Source of the DNA: Clostridia bacterium
Lineage (GTDB): Bacteria > Bacillota > Clostridia > Oscillospirales > Acutalibacteraceae
DNA length: 64,000 nucleotides
Direction of reading: 5' to 3'
Assembly (NCBI GenBank): GCA_017516485.1
Contig: JAFXCH010000015.1
Span: 1-64,000, forward strand
Part shown: positions 51,194 to 60,789 of the stretch, one piece after another
Position numbering within the stretch: the stretch's first letter is position 1
Layout: the number at the start of each line of letters is the position of its first letter
The notes under the pieces: model-generated
Databases searched by the model: none
What the model saw: the letters and a program-made list of their open reading frames with translations, nothing else
Told to the model about the DNA's origin: nothing
Position numbers and translations under genes: made by a program

Positions 51194-51808
51194 ATGATTG
51201 AAAGCATTAAGCATTTCTGGTATCTTTACTTACTTCTGATTTTTTTGATTATACTCACAGCATTTGTATGCAAGAAGGCATTCGGTGCAGCATCAAGACA
51301 CAGCAAAGAATTCAACGCAAACCTTGCAAAGCTGAAGCGTGAAAAAGAGCTCCGTGATGCGTATTCTGAGTTGACCGAAGAAGTAATTGCTTCCGCACCT
51401 TCTGACACACTTTTTGAAGGCACTGCACTGTGTATGGAAGCAAAATGTCAGAAGTCAGAAGACACATCTGCATTTTATATTTCACTTTCTCAGGCACAAA
51501 GACTTATCTACGCATACTTCTACCTTGCAGGTGATGCCAAGGAAAACAAGCTTTCCGCATTCTTTGCCCAGAGCACAAAGCCTCTCACAAGCGATGCCCT
51601 TGCTGCCACAGAAAAGATGCTTTCAACTGAAGCGTACGAAATCGTAAAAGAAATGTACGACCGCTATGACACAGACAACGAATATGCATCGGTAATTCCC
51701 GAAGAAATTGCAGAGCTTGATGAGAAATTCAAAGAACTGACAGACGACATTAACCTTTTCGCTGCAGGCGGAGAATTTATAAAGAAAAACCCGAAAGAAT
51801 TCATCTGA
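51194..51808 (+). CDS. Hypothetical membrane-anchored protein (204 aa)
   Basis: One N-terminal transmembrane segment (about 9-28, WYLYLLLIFLIILTAFVCKK) is followed by a Lys/Glu-rich helix and a mostly helical soluble domain of 150 residues with no recognised motif. It would face the cytoplasm or the outside depending on anchor orientation; the Lys residues after the helix favour a cytoplasmic C-terminus. It starts three bases after rsmI and so belongs to that operon. The insertion sequence begins 31 bases after its stop. Confidence 0.7.
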   Translation: MIESIKHFWYLYLLLIFLIILTAFVCKKAFGAASRHSKEFNANLAKLKREKELRDAYSELTEEVIASAPSDTLFEGTALCMEAKCQKSEDTSAFYISLSQAQRLIYAYFYLAGDAKENKLSAFFAQSTKPLTSDALAATEKMLSTEAYEIVKEMYDRYDTDNEYASVIPEEIAELDEKFKELTDDINLFAAGGEFIKKNPKEFI

Positions 51809-51875
51809 AAAATATAAAAATAAAGAGGTACGGTCGATATGAACAGGTCCAGTAAAAACGGACAATGAAAAAAAG

Positions 51876-51916
51876 AGCCCCCTATGGTAGAATTAAAGAA
51901 ACTACCATAGGGGGCT
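51876..51916 (+). promoter_or_regulatory. Hairpin at the IS left end burying the orfA ribosome binding site
   Basis: Perfect 15-base arms 51876-51890 and 51902-51916 (AGCCCCCTATGGTAG / CTACCATAGGGGGCT), 11-base loop, then TTTTGT and the orfA ATG at 51922. It can act as a terminator against read-in transcription and hides the ribosome binding site AGGGGG. Confidence 0.75.
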
Positions 51917-51921
51917 TTTGT

Positions 51922-52257
51922 ATGCCAAGAGAATACAGACACATAAGTCAATATGAAAAAGAAATAGTAGCATTACGAAATGAAGGATTCACATTTAAAG
52001 AAATTTGGGAAAAATACGGTTTCACATTCAAACAACTACATAACTTTTTCACAAGATACAACAAAAAGCAAGAAATGCTTAAGGCAGGAATGGCATTAAA
52101 ACGCAAAGGGCGCCCACCGAAAGACTATGTTGTCAGCGAAGAAGATAAAGTCGCAGAATTGAGATATATCATTGCCAGAAAAGACGCAAAGATAAAGTCA
52201 TTGGAAATGGAAAACAAACTGATGCGGGATTTTCTCTCGCTTACAGAAAGGAAGTGA
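51922..52257 (+). CDS. IS3-family transposase OrfA
   Basis: Start at ATG 51922 (MPREYRHISQYEKEIVALRN) after the buried AGGGGG; the longer frame from 51865 runs through the hairpin. 111 residues: an N-terminal helix-turn-helix (EGFTFKEIWEKYGFTFKQLH) that binds the IS ends, then a leucine-zipper-like helix (ARKDAKIKSLEMENKLMRDF). The stop TGA overlaps the orfB GTG (GTGA). Fusion to OrfB by -1 frameshifting is usual in the family. Confidence 0.88.
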   Translation: MPREYRHISQYEKEIVALRNEGFTFKEIWEKYGFTFKQLHNFFTRYNKKQEMLKAGMALKRKGRPPKDYVVSEEDKVAELRYIIARKDAKIKSLEMENKLMRDFLSLTERK

Positions 52258-53108
52258 GAACGAGTGTAAAGTTTAGAGTTATCTATCATCACAAAGACAA
52301 ATATTCAATAAGCGAAATGTGCCGATTCTTTGGTGTATCAAGAAGCGGTTACTATGATTATGTCAAAAGAATGGATATACCTGCAAGAGATTTACCGTTG
52401 GCAGAAAAGATAAAAGAATGTCAGGATAAATGCGGTAAAACATACGGATATCGCAGGGTTCACTTATGGCTTGAAAGAGAAAATATTCACCACAATCCCA
52501 AGACAATACTCCGAGTTATGCAGAAATACAACCTGTTGTCGGTAGTCAGAAGAAAGAAATACCGTAATTACTGTGATTATCTTCACTGTTATCCCAATCT
52601 ATTAAACAGAGATTTCAAAGCAGACAGACCAAATCAGAAATGGGTAACGGATATATCGTACATCAAGACACAACAAGGAACACTTTACCTCTCGGTTATT
52701 AGGGATTTGTATGACAATAGTATTGTTGCATACAAGACCGGAACCGAACAGAACATCAACCTTGTTTTGAGTACCATAAGAGCAGCCAAGAGAAAAGAGA
52801 AGGTCACTGCAGAGCTGCAACTCCACAGTGACCAAGGGTTTCAATATACATCTTCAGCATATTTTAACCTGACAAAATCATACGGCATAACTCCATCAAT
52901 GTCAAGACGTGGAAATCCATATGACAATGCAATGGCTGAAAACTTTTTCTCAATTCTCAAAACGGAATGTATTTACAGAACAAAGTTGAAAACTTATGAG
53001 GATGCTCGCATCCTCATAAGCGAATATATACACTTTTACAACAACGATAGAATCCAATTAAAAACAAAACTGACTCCGCTTGAAAAACGAAGTCAGTATG
53101 TCGCTTAA
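52254..53108 (+). CDS. IS3-family transposase OrfB (DDE integrase)
   Basis: 284 residues in the -1 frame relative to orfA, from a GTG codon overlapping its stop. An HTH_21-like region (YSISEMCRFFGVSRSGYYDY and YGYRRVHLWLERENI) precedes the rve integrase core. The catalytic DDE triad is in QKWVTDISYI, LHSDQGFQYTS and NAMAENFFSILKTE. It catalyses transposition through a figure-eight/circular intermediate as in IS3 elements. The gene appears intact. Confidence 0.93.
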   Translation: MRTSVKFRVIYHHKDKYSISEMCRFFGVSRSGYYDYVKRMDIPARDLPLAEKIKECQDKCGKTYGYRRVHLWLERENIHHNPKTILRVMQKYNLLSVVRRKKYRNYCDYLHCYPNLLNRDFKADRPNQKWVTDISYIKTQQGTLYLSVIRDLYDNSIVAYKTGTEQNINLVLSTIRAAKRKEKVTAELQLHSDQGFQYTSSAYFNLTKSYGITPSMSRRGNPYDNAMAENFFSILKTECIYRTKLKTYEDARILISEYIHFYNNDRIQLKTKLTPLEKRSQYVA

Positions 53109-53217
53109 AATTTAATATTCCCTACCATAGGGGGCTTTTTTGTACTGTCCGCACAATTTGGGGCAGTTCAGTTTTTTACTGCTGTTTTCTTTAAAGGGAT
53201 ATAAAAAAAGATGAAGA

Positions 53218-53304
53218 ACAAACAAACTGAGCAAAAATAAGCTGAACTTATTTTTGCTTGCATGAAGGCGTACAGAGGTACGTCGAGTGGCGAAGTTTGT
53301 TTGT
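53218..53304. repeat. Three-way-junction structured element of unknown type
   Basis: 87 bases closed by a perfect 11-bp stem (53218-53228 ACAAACAAACT with 53294-53304). Inside are a perfect 11-bp hairpin (53231-53241 GCAAAAATAAG with 53247-53257, loop CTGAA) and a 7-bp hairpin (53267-53273 GGCGTAC with 53278-53284, loop AGAG, one G-T). No ORF. It may be a small RNA, a miniature mobile element or a dispersed palindromic repeat. It lies 47 bases from the IS right end. Confidence 0.5.
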
Positions 53305-53343
53305 AGTATAAAACATAAAAATCATTCTTATTAATGTTAAAGG

Positions 53344-53407
53344 ATAAAACAGAAGGGGTTCATACAGGCTGAAAAACCTGTTGAGCCCCTAATTCATATT
53401 GTTTTAT
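53344..53407 (-). terminator. Terminator downstream of the second GH38 gene
   Basis: Stem 53354-53368 with 53377-53390 (GGGGTTCA...ACAGG / CCTGT...TGAGCCCC) enclosed by an outer ATAAAAC/GTTTTAT helix (53344-53350 with 53401-53407). On the minus strand a T-rich stretch follows. Confidence 0.7.
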
Positions 53408-53437
53408 ACGGTCTTCGCTTTTTTATAATCCAGTCAT

Positions 53438-56425
53438 TCAGTTAATCTTAATTGAAAGAATCTGATAGGGCTTAAGGTCTGCGGAGATTACACCGCTTGA
53501 AACAGTACACTCTGTAACCTCAGTTTCAATAAGGTTAACAACACTTGCGCGCTGGAAACGGAAAGCAGGAGTCAGCGTAAAGCTGCAATCAGCACCTGCA
53601 CTTTCATACACACGCACGATAATACCTTTACCGTCTTCAGCAGCCTTGATACTTTCAATAACAGCAGAGCCGCCATTATCAAATTTAATAAGCTGTGTTG
53701 AAAGCCCTGAATTAATCTGTCCGTCATTGCCGACCTTGACAACGCTGAGAGGCATATTAAGTGCATATGCGTGCTCGTTTACCTTTGCCTCTACTCTGCC
53801 GCCCTTATGCGGATAGAGTGCATAGGTAAATGCGTGCTTACCGTAATCTGCATTTGTGTCGGGATGGCAGGGGCTGCGGAGAAGGTTGATATCAATTGTA
53901 GTGTCCTTAACTCTGTAGCCGTACTTGCCGTTATTGAGCACAGCAGCACCGTAATCGTGCTGAGAAAGGTCAACCCACTTCTGTGCACAAATCTCAAACT
54001 GTGCATACTGCCAGCTTGTGTTTTCAGTAGTTGAACGCTCAAGCGAGCCAAACTGAATATCGCACTCAGCCTTATCGGTAACAACATTTATCGGGAAGGC
54101 TGTGCGGAGCATTCTGCGACGCTCACGCCAATCAATCTCGGTATCAAAACGGACAATGCCTGCAGGAGTGAGTATAATTTTCTGCTTGAGAAGTGACTCC
54201 CCATAGCTGAACACCTGAGTACGCACTGCGTTTACACCTTCTGTAGTGCACTCAACACTCACAAGTTCCATTGTTTCGCTTACATCGTTCATATAATCAA
54301 AACGCATATCCCATGCATCGCCGCGGTCGTTATACACATTGATAACGTTAGCAGACTTACCGCTGAGAAGTACGTTTCTGTCGTTTACCTTATCGTAAAC
54401 TGCAGTAATCTCACCGTTTTCGCCGAAGGTAACAACAAGCTTTGAGTTTTCGAGCTTGTTGCTGTCGGAAGAACAGGGCTCATAGCTCTCAACGCTTTCG
54501 TCAAGGCTCTTCATACCCATAGCAGGCACGGTAATTGTTCTGTAACCGCCCGTAGTTCTGAACTGCTCTGTAACCTCAAACGGAAGAGAATTAAATACCA
54601 TACTCTCGTTCATTCTGCCTACGGTCGCTGCAACTGCGGCAAATGCTGTCTTCTTCATTTCCGAAAGACGCTTGAGCATTGCTTTGTAGCCTTCTTCTGC
54701 TTCACGGTATACACGGTTAATTGAAGAACCGGGCAGAATATCGTGGAACTGATAAAGCAGGTACTCTTCCCAGATTGTGTCAAGCTCTGCCTTCGGATAT
54801 TCCATACCTGCGGCGATTTTTGCCCATACGCAGGCAAATTCAGTCTCTCTGAGTGCAAATTCAACACGGCGGTTGTAACGCTTTATTCTCGACTGTGTGG
54901 TATATGTGCCCTGATGTCTTTCAAGATAAAGCTCGCCTACCCATTTGCTGTACTTATCCTTATCAGCATCAATTCTGTCGAGCATATCGATTGAATAGCC
55001 CTGCTCACAAGGAACAAGTCCGTCGGAATTCTTTATTCTCTTTAGGCTTTCAAGATGGAATGTGCTCGGACCGCCGCCACCGTCACCGATACCGAAGAGC
55101 ATAAGTGCCTCTTCACACACAGCGTTATCTTTATAATTACGTTCTATTTTCTTGAGGGCGCGGGGCATTGCAGAGCCGTTATATGTATCCTCAGGGCAGA
55201 GGTGAGCAAGCACACTTGTACCGTCAATACCTACCCAGTTAAATGTGTGATGCGGATACGAGTTATGTTCACTCCATGAAATCTTCTGTGTTACGAAATA
55301 GTCGACACCGCTGAGCTTAAGAATCTGCGGAAGTGCGGCACTGTAGCCAAATACATCGGGAAGCCAGAGTGAACGTGCATCAACGCCGAATTCATCCATA
55401 AAGAACTTCTTACCATAGAGGAACTGGCGTACAAGGGGCTCTGCACCGCTGACATTTGTATCTGCCTCAACCCACATACCGCCCTGACATTCCCAGCGGT
55501 TTTCTTTTACCTTCTGCTTAATTTTTTCGTAAAGCTCAGGATAATCTTCCTTAACCCACTTATAAAGCTGAGGCTGGCTTGCACCGAAAACGAAATCGGG
55601 ATAACGCTCCATAAGGCTGATAACATTTGAGAAAGTTCTTGCACCCTTACGCTTTGTTTCACGAACAGGCCACAGCCACGCAAGGTCAATATGCGCGTGA
55701 CCTATACCGGTTACACGCAGTGAACTGTCGCCGCCCTTACGGTCAAGCTCTGCTTTAAGAATACGCTTAACCATGTTACGGTCAAAATCGGGTGACGAAA
55801 TATAGCAAGCAGCATCGTAAACTCTGCCGAGAAGTCGCTTATAGCGTGCTGTATTCTTATCAAGGCACTCGAGCATATCATAGACAACGCAAAGGTCGTA
55901 ATAAATATCTCTCAGCTCACTGTCGCAAACAGCAATATCGGCTTCCATTACACGACCGCTATCCTGATATTTGCCGAAAAGGTCATTACAGCCTGCATCA
56001 GCCCAAACAGAAACCTCCCCGCTCTCTTTGGTTTTTTTATCAAGAATAAAGATACGTTTACCGGGTGCACCGAGGTTTGTATCGTATTCTGAGCTGACGT
56101 TAGTAAGGCAGGCTACAGGCACACCTGCTTTGTCAAACACGCACATTTCGCCGCTGATATCGAGCATAAGTACAAGGTTTTTATTTCTTTCACTCTCGGG
56201 GATTCTGCCCTCAAAGCAAAACCACGCACAGTCCCAGAGCTTACCCCATGACTGACCTACAGTAAGGGTTCTCTCCTCACCCGAAAAGCGTTCATTAAAT
56301 TTTACAGGCTCTTCCGTAACGTATGCCTTGATTGAAAGCGGTGCAATTTTGGTGTAGATTGCAGGCTTTACTGTTTTGATTGCATCTTCAATTTTACGAA
56401 GCATATATCTTTCGGAATACGGCAT
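53438..56425 (-). CDS. Alpha-mannosidase (GH38), long form
   Basis: 995 residues, no signal peptide. An N-terminal beta-domain (1-230) precedes the catalytic domain, the arrangement of the class II (cytoplasmic/vacuolar-type) mannosidases. Zinc ligands His245 and Asp247 are in IGHAHIDLAWLWPVRETKRK, the nucleophile Asp357 in WLPDVFGYSAALPQIL, and YQFHDILPGSSINRVYREAE supplies a further His. The C-terminal half is the family's beta-sandwich set. It trims alpha-mannosides in the cytoplasm. It differs in architecture from the 825-residue GH38 at 36922, so the two are not recent duplicates. Confidence 0.93.
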   Translation of the reverse strand: MPYSERYMLRKIEDAIKTVKPAIYTKIAPLSIKAYVTEEPVKFNERFSGEERTLTVGQSWGKLWDCAWFCFEGRIPESERNKNLVLMLDISGEMCVFDKAGVPVACLTNVSSEYDTNLGAPGKRIFILDKKTKESGEVSVWADAGCNDLFGKYQDSGRVMEADIAVCDSELRDIYYDLCVVYDMLECLDKNTARYKRLLGRVYDAACYISSPDFDRNMVKRILKAELDRKGGDSSLRVTGIGHAHIDLAWLWPVRETKRKGARTFSNVISLMERYPDFVFGASQPQLYKWVKEDYPELYEKIKQKVKENRWECQGGMWVEADTNVSGAEPLVRQFLYGKKFFMDEFGVDARSLWLPDVFGYSAALPQILKLSGVDYFVTQKISWSEHNSYPHHTFNWVGIDGTSVLAHLCPEDTYNGSAMPRALKKIERNYKDNAVCEEALMLFGIGDGGGGPSTFHLESLKRIKNSDGLVPCEQGYSIDMLDRIDADKDKYSKWVGELYLERHQGTYTTQSRIKRYNRRVEFALRETEFACVWAKIAAGMEYPKAELDTIWEEYLLYQFHDILPGSSINRVYREAEEGYKAMLKRLSEMKKTAFAAVAATVGRMNESMVFNSLPFEVTEQFRTTGGYRTITVPAMGMKSLDESVESYEPCSSDSNKLENSKLVVTFGENGEITAVYDKVNDRNVLLSGKSANVINVYNDRGDAWDMRFDYMNDVSETMELVSVECTTEGVNAVRTQVFSYGESLLKQKIILTPAGIVRFDTEIDWRERRRMLRTAFPINVVTDKAECDIQFGSLERSTTENTSWQYAQFEICAQKWVDLSQHDYGAAVLNNGKYGYRVKDTTIDINLLRSPCHPDTNADYGKHAFTYALYPHKGGRVEAKVNEHAYALNMPLSVVKVGNDGQINSGLSTQLIKFDNGGSAVIESIKAAEDGKGIIVRVYESAGADCSFTLTPAFRFQRASVVNLIETEVTECTVSSGVISADLKPYQILSIKIN

Positions 56426-56476
56426 TTTTCACACCCTGCAGGAAGTCCCTGCCCTTTCTTGGTTGAAATTTTAAGG

Positions 56477-56520
56477 AAAAAGGCCGCATCAAAACCTAAA
56501 TCTTAAGTTCTGATGCAGCC
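56477..56520 (-). terminator. Terminator between the LCP gene and the GH38 gene
   Basis: Minus-strand arms 56520-56511 and 56491-56482 (GGCTGCATCA / TGATGCGGCC, one G-T pair) then TTTTT at 56481-56477. Confidence 0.8.
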
Positions 56521-56538
56521 CGATAAAACAAAGCTGTA

Positions 56539-58077
56539 TTAAGCTGCCGACTCTTCGGTAACACCTTCATCAGGGACTGATGTAGTATTCTCCTCAGATG
56601 GTACTGTAGTTTCCTCCTCAGGCGGAGCAGTGGATTCTTCTTCACCTTTGGTAAACCAATCTTCATAGAAAAGCTTATCAGTGGTAGACTCTTCACCCTC
56701 ACCTGTAGCTGTCTCACCGCTATCGGATGTAGATTCATCACTGTAATCGGGAGCTGTTGTAGACTCAGGTTTATTTTCTTTCTGAGGAATTAACTGTACA
56801 TATTCAAATACAGAATTACGGTCGCCATCCAGAGTAATGTTTGTGGTGCCGTAAATTGCCTGCTGTACCTTCTGTGCAGCAACAGGATAGTCAACAACCC
56901 AGTAGAATATATTGTAAGCTTTTCCGCCATGTGTCTCCGGGAAGTGGACTGATTTTCTTGTGGTCTCATCAGGCATTGTAATCTGAACTATCTCATAGTT
57001 ATACCACGCCTGGCCTATTGCCTGCTTAGCAAAGTCAAGTACCACATCCTTGGGACAATTGGTAAGAACATGCGGCAAAGCTGCATCTACTGCTTTATTG
57101 AGCTGAGAAATTGACGCACCCTTAACACTCTTGATAAGTGCAGAAATAAAGGTACGCTGACGACGTGTTCTTGAAACGTCACCGTCTGCATCACACTTTC
57201 TGATACGGCAGTAAACCAAAGCCTGGTCACCGTCGAGCGTAACATTACCGTAGTTCGGTATCTTTTTAATTTTTGAGGTGGTACGATTGATATACTTCTG
57301 CTCATACTCCTTGACATCTACCGTTACACCGCCAAGGGCGTCAACCAGATCAGAGAACAGTGAGAAGTCAACAGCAACATAATAATCGATATCTATCTTA
57401 TAGTTATTCTCTATAACTCTGACAGTACCTTCAGCGCCGCCTCTGCCAAATGCTGAATTCATCTTTGCATAGACACCTTTACCGCTGTTGTCAGCATTAT
57501 TATAGTATGTGCGGCTGTCACGCATAAAGGATACAAGCGTAATTTTCTCTGTCTTCCTGTTTATTGAAACAAGAATCATCGAGTCAGAATTACCGCCGTT
57601 TTTAACGCCGTTTTTACCGTCGATACCAAGAAGGAGTACGTTTGTAACATAATCCTGATCCATAATGCCACCAAGGTTATACCACTGCTTGAGAATACCG
57701 TCAATTGAACTCTGATTACTCATTTCTATAATAGGTTCATTATAGCTGTCGGTGTATTCCTCAAGTTCATCATACGGAGTAGTATAAGCATCTCCGGCAC
57801 CTGAATAGCCTTCTCCGTGTTTAAGCATCATATTAAACTTTTCGTTGAAAACCACAGCACCGAATACTATTACCAAACCAAGAACAAGCACAATCAATGC
57901 AGCGAAAATAATCTTTGTGTTGCGCTTGTTGTTTTCGAGCATAAACTTCGAAAACTTAGTAGGATAGTAAACCTCTCTCTCTTCAAGAGGTTTATGCCCC
58001 TTTTTGTAGGTCGGTTTCTTTTTACTGTCGGAGTAGATATCCTCAAATTCCGTCTTTTTGTCTTGATTGTTTTCCAT
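56539..58077 (-). CDS. LytR-CpsA-Psr (LCP) family cell-wall glycopolymer ligase
   Basis: 512 residues. A Lys-rich cytoplasmic N-terminus (1-52) leads to one transmembrane helix (about 55-78, IIFAALIVLVLGLVIVFGAV). The extracellular LCP domain (about 150-390) has VLLLGIDGKNG, GGNSDSMILVSINRK, LVSFMRDSRTYY, VDALGGVTVDVKEYE and YCRIRKCDADGDVSRTRRQR with the conserved Arg/Asp residues that bind the polyprenyl-diphosphate substrate. The last 90 residues are a Thr/Ser/Glu/Pro-rich disordered tail. It attaches teichoic-acid-like polymers to peptidoglycan. It starts 33 bases after the gyrA stop, on the same strand. Confidence 0.92.
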   Translation of the reverse strand: MENNQDKKTEFEDIYSDSKKKPTYKKGHKPLEEREVYYPTKFSKFMLENNKRNTKIIFAALIVLVLGLVIVFGAVVFNEKFNMMLKHGEGYSGAGDAYTTPYDELEEYTDSYNEPIIEMSNQSSIDGILKQWYNLGGIMDQDYVTNVLLLGIDGKNGVKNGGNSDSMILVSINRKTEKITLVSFMRDSRTYYNNADNSGKGVYAKMNSAFGRGGAEGTVRVIENNYKIDIDYYVAVDFSLFSDLVDALGGVTVDVKEYEQKYINRTTSKIKKIPNYGNVTLDGDQALVYCRIRKCDADGDVSRTRRQRTFISALIKSVKGASISQLNKAVDAALPHVLTNCPKDVVLDFAKQAIGQAWYNYEIVQITMPDETTRKSVHFPETHGGKAYNIFYWVVDYPVAAQKVQQAIYGTTNITLDGDRNSVFEYVQLIPQKENKPESTTAPDYSDESTSDSGETATGEGEESTTDKLFYEDWFTKGEEESTAPPEEETTVPSEENTTSVPDEGVTEESAA

Positions 58078-58110
58078 ATTTCTTTCCCTCTGTTTTACGA
58101 GCCATCCTTT

Positions 58111-60621
58111 TTATGACTCGGCCGATGTATCCTCTGCCGGAGCTTCGGCAATTGTTTCTTCAGCGTTTTCGGTTTCTTCGCCTTCTGCCTCACGCTCAGC
58201 TGTAGTGACTGTTACGAGCTTGTCGCTGTCGCCTACACGCATTACACGAACACCCTTTGATGTTCTGGAGAAAAGGCTTATAGAATCGGCAGGCATACGA
58301 ATTACTATGCCTTCTGAAGAAATCAGAATAATATCTTCTTCTTCTTTAACCGTCATAAGTGCGGCAACCTCGCCGTACTTGTCGGTCTTGTAGTTGGTAA
58401 CACCCTTACCGCCTCTGGACTGGCAACGGTATTCGTCACCCGGGCTTCTTCTGCCGTAGCCTGTTTCGGTTACAGTGAGCACGAAGCTTTCATCCGTAAT
58501 GACATCCATACCGACAACCTTGTCACCTTCGCGAAGCTCGATTGCCTTAACACCGCGGGCTGTTCTGCCTATCGGGCGGGCATCGTTTTCGTTGAAGCGG
58601 ATTGAGTAACCGTCACGTGTTGCAACGAGAAGGTCGTCATCACCCATTGTAAGCTTAACCCATGCAAGCTCGTCATCATCATCAAGGTTGATAGCGATAA
58701 CACCGTTCTTACGGATATTCTTATATGCGTCAAGAAGTGTACGCTTGATAATACCGTTGCGTGTAACCATACAAAGGTATTCACCGTTTGCCTCGGCAGG
58801 CACACGAATCATAGCTGAAATCTTCTCATCCGCTTCAAGCGGCAGAATATTGACAGCGTTCATACCCTTGCCCGTACGTGAGCTTTCGGGAATTTCGTAG
58901 CCCTTGAGCTTATATGCCTTACCAAAGCTGGTAAAGAACATAATATAATCATGAGTGGAGCAGGTGAACATTGTCTGGACAAAGTCCTCCTCACGGCGTG
59001 TCATACCCATAACACCTCTGCCGCCTCTGCGCTGGCTGCGATAAGTATCGGCAGGCATACGCTTGAGATAGCCCTTGTTGGTAAGAGTATAAACGCTCTC
59101 CTCCTCAGGAATAAGGTCTTCAATATCAACCTCACCGCTGACATTGCAGATTTCGGTACGTCTTTCATCTGCAAAGCGCTCCTTCGCCTCGATTGCCTCT
59201 GCCTTGACAACGGCGCGCACATTTTCTTCACTGGAGAGAATTTCTGTGTACTCGGCAATCTTAGCCTTGAGGGCAGCCATTTCCTCTTCAATCTTCTGAC
59301 GCTCCATACCTGTCAACTGGCCAAGACGCATCTCAACAATCTTCTGAGCCTGAATTTCATCAAGACCGAAGCGTTCCATAAGACGGCCCTTACCTGTCTG
59401 CTGGTCGGGTGAAGAACGAAGGATGCTGATGACTTCGTCGATAAAGTCAAGAGCAATAAGGTAACCCTCGAGTATGTGTGCACGGTCCTGAGCCTTTCTC
59501 AAGTTGAACTGAGTACGGCGTACAATGACCTCACACTGATATTTGATATAATTCTCAAGCATCTCTTTGAGAGTGAGAATCTTCGGTACACCGTCGACGA
59601 GAGCAAGCATGATAACGCCGAAGGTGGACTGCATCTGAGTGTAATTATAAAGCTGGTTGAGAACAACCTGCGGATTTGCATCACGCTTGAGGTCGATAAC
59701 AATGTGCATACCCTCGATAGCGGAGTAGTCGTTGATATCGGAAATACCCTCAATTCTCTTATCCCTTACAAGGTCGGCAATACTCTCAATAAGTCTTGCC
59801 TTGTTAACCATATAGGGGATTTCAGTAATGCTGATACGGAAGCGACCGTTCTTATCTTCCTCAATCTCAGCTTTAGCTCTGACGGTAACCTTACCGCGAC
59901 CTGTTGCATAAGCGGCACGGATGCCTGACTTGCCCATAATAAGACCTGCCGTCGGGAAATCAGGGCCCTGGATATGCTCCATAAGCTCGGGAAGATCAGC
60001 CTCAGGATTATCGATAAGGCAGCACATACCGTCAACAACCTCGCCGAGATTGTGGGGCGGAATATTGGTAGCCATACCGACAGCGATACCTGTTGAGCCG
60101 TTTACGAGAAGGTTGGGTATTCTCGACGGAAGAACCGTAGGCTCCTTAAGGCGATCGTCGTAGTTAGGTATGAAATCAACAGTATCCTTGTCGATATCGG
60201 CAAGCATTTCCATAGAAATCTTGCTCATTCTTGACTCGGTATAACGGTAAGCAGCAGGCGGGTCGCCATCGATTGAACCGAAGTTACCGTGACCGTCAAC
60301 AAGCGTATAACGCATTGAGAAGGACTGCGCAAGACGAACCATAGCATCGTAAACCGAAGCGTCACCGTGCGGATGATAACGGCCGAGAACAGCACCGACG
60401 GTATCGGCACACTTTCTGTATGCCTTGTCGGGGTAAAGGTTGTTCTCATACATCGTATAGAGAATTCTTCTGTGAACTGGCTTAAGGCCGTCTCTTACAT
60501 CGGGCAGAGCACGTGAAGTGATAACCGACATCGAATAGCTCAGGAACGATGTGCGCATTTCGTTGTTAATTTCAACGTTTATAATTTTTTGATTAGCAAC
60601 AGATTCTGCATCAAAACCCAT
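58111..60621 (-). CDS. gyrA: DNA gyrase subunit A
   Basis: 836 residues. The winged-helix/tower domain begins [20 protein letters not shown]; the catalytic Tyr127 is in [10 protein letters not shown]; the GyrA-box SQRRGGRG opens the C-terminal beta-pinwheel that wraps DNA. With GyrB it introduces negative supercoils. The quinolone-resistance region reads [18 protein letters not shown]: the position equal to E. coli Ser83 is Ala88, with Asp92 (E. coli Asp87) kept. The acidic tail ([20 protein letters not shown]) is typical. gyrB is not in the window. Confidence 0.97.
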   Translation of the reverse strand: MGFDAESVANQKIINVEINNEMRTSFLSYSMSVITSRALPDVRDGLKPVHRRILYTMYENNLYPDKAYRKCADTVGAVLGRYHPHGDASVYDAMVRLAQSFSMRYTLVDGHGNFGSIDGDPPAAYRYTESRMSKISMEMLADIDKDTVDFIPNYDDRLKEPTVLPSRIPNLLVNGSTGIAVGMATNIPPHNLGEVVDGMCCLIDNPEADLPELMEHIQGPDFPTAGLIMGKSGIRAAYATGRGKVTVRAKAEIEEDKNGRFRISITEIPYMVNKARLIESIADLVRDKRIEGISDINDYSAIEGMHIVIDLKRDANPQVVLNQLYNYTQMQSTFGVIMLALVDGVPKILTLKEMLENYIKYQCEVIVRRTQFNLRKAQDRAHILEGYLIALDFIDEVISILRSSPDQQTGKGRLMERFGLDEIQAQKIVEMRLGQLTGMERQKIEEEMAALKAKIAEYTEILSSEENVRAVVKAEAIEAKERFADERRTEICNVSGEVDIEDLIPEEESVYTLTNKGYLKRMPADTYRSQRRGGRGVMGMTRREEDFVQTMFTCSTHDYIMFFTSFGKAYKLKGYEIPESSRTGKGMNAVNILPLEADEKISAMIRVPAEANGEYLCMVTRNGIIKRTLLDAYKNIRKNGVIAINLDDDDELAWVKLTMGDDDLLVATRDGYSIRFNENDARPIGRTARGVKAIELREGDKVVGMDVITDESFVLTVTETGYGRRSPGDEYRCQSRGGKGVTNYKTDKYGEVAALMTVKEEEDIILISSEGIVIRMPADSISLFSRTSKGVRVMRVGDSDKLVTVTTAEREAEGEETENAEETIAEAPAEDTSAES

Positions 60622-60789
60622 ATTTAATCACCGTGCGGCTTATCGGGACTTTTTAGCCCGTACCGCATTCCTTATCTGAATATTTGGAGTCTGTCTTTTT
60701 ACACAAACCTTTTATTGAAAGCATAATGAGTTTATCGGCGGAAAAACAACCGTCGATAAGCTTGTTTAAGCTTTTATATCATCGACCTA

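Larger units (their letters stand above)
51840..53170 (+). mobile_element. IS3-family (IS150-like) insertion sequence, 1331 bp
   Basis: Contains overlapping orfA and orfB with an intact DDE integrase. The right end, read inward, is TGAACTGCCCCAAATTGTGC followed by GGACA, a typical IS150-group end; the left end TGAACAGGTCC...CGGACA is a diverged copy. The inner block GCCCCCTATGGTAG occurs at both ends and once more inverted next to the left end. No target duplication is visible with these boundaries. Both reading frames are uninterrupted, so the element may be active or recently so. Confidence 0.85.

Noticed and set aside
51839..53240. Alternative IS boundaries with a CAA target duplication that would restore a 24-residue ORF across the empty site
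   Set aside because: The TGAACTGCCCC...GGACA right end is a standard IS150-group terminus with a recognisable copy on the left; the restored short ORF is likely coincidence, since both ends share CGGACA.
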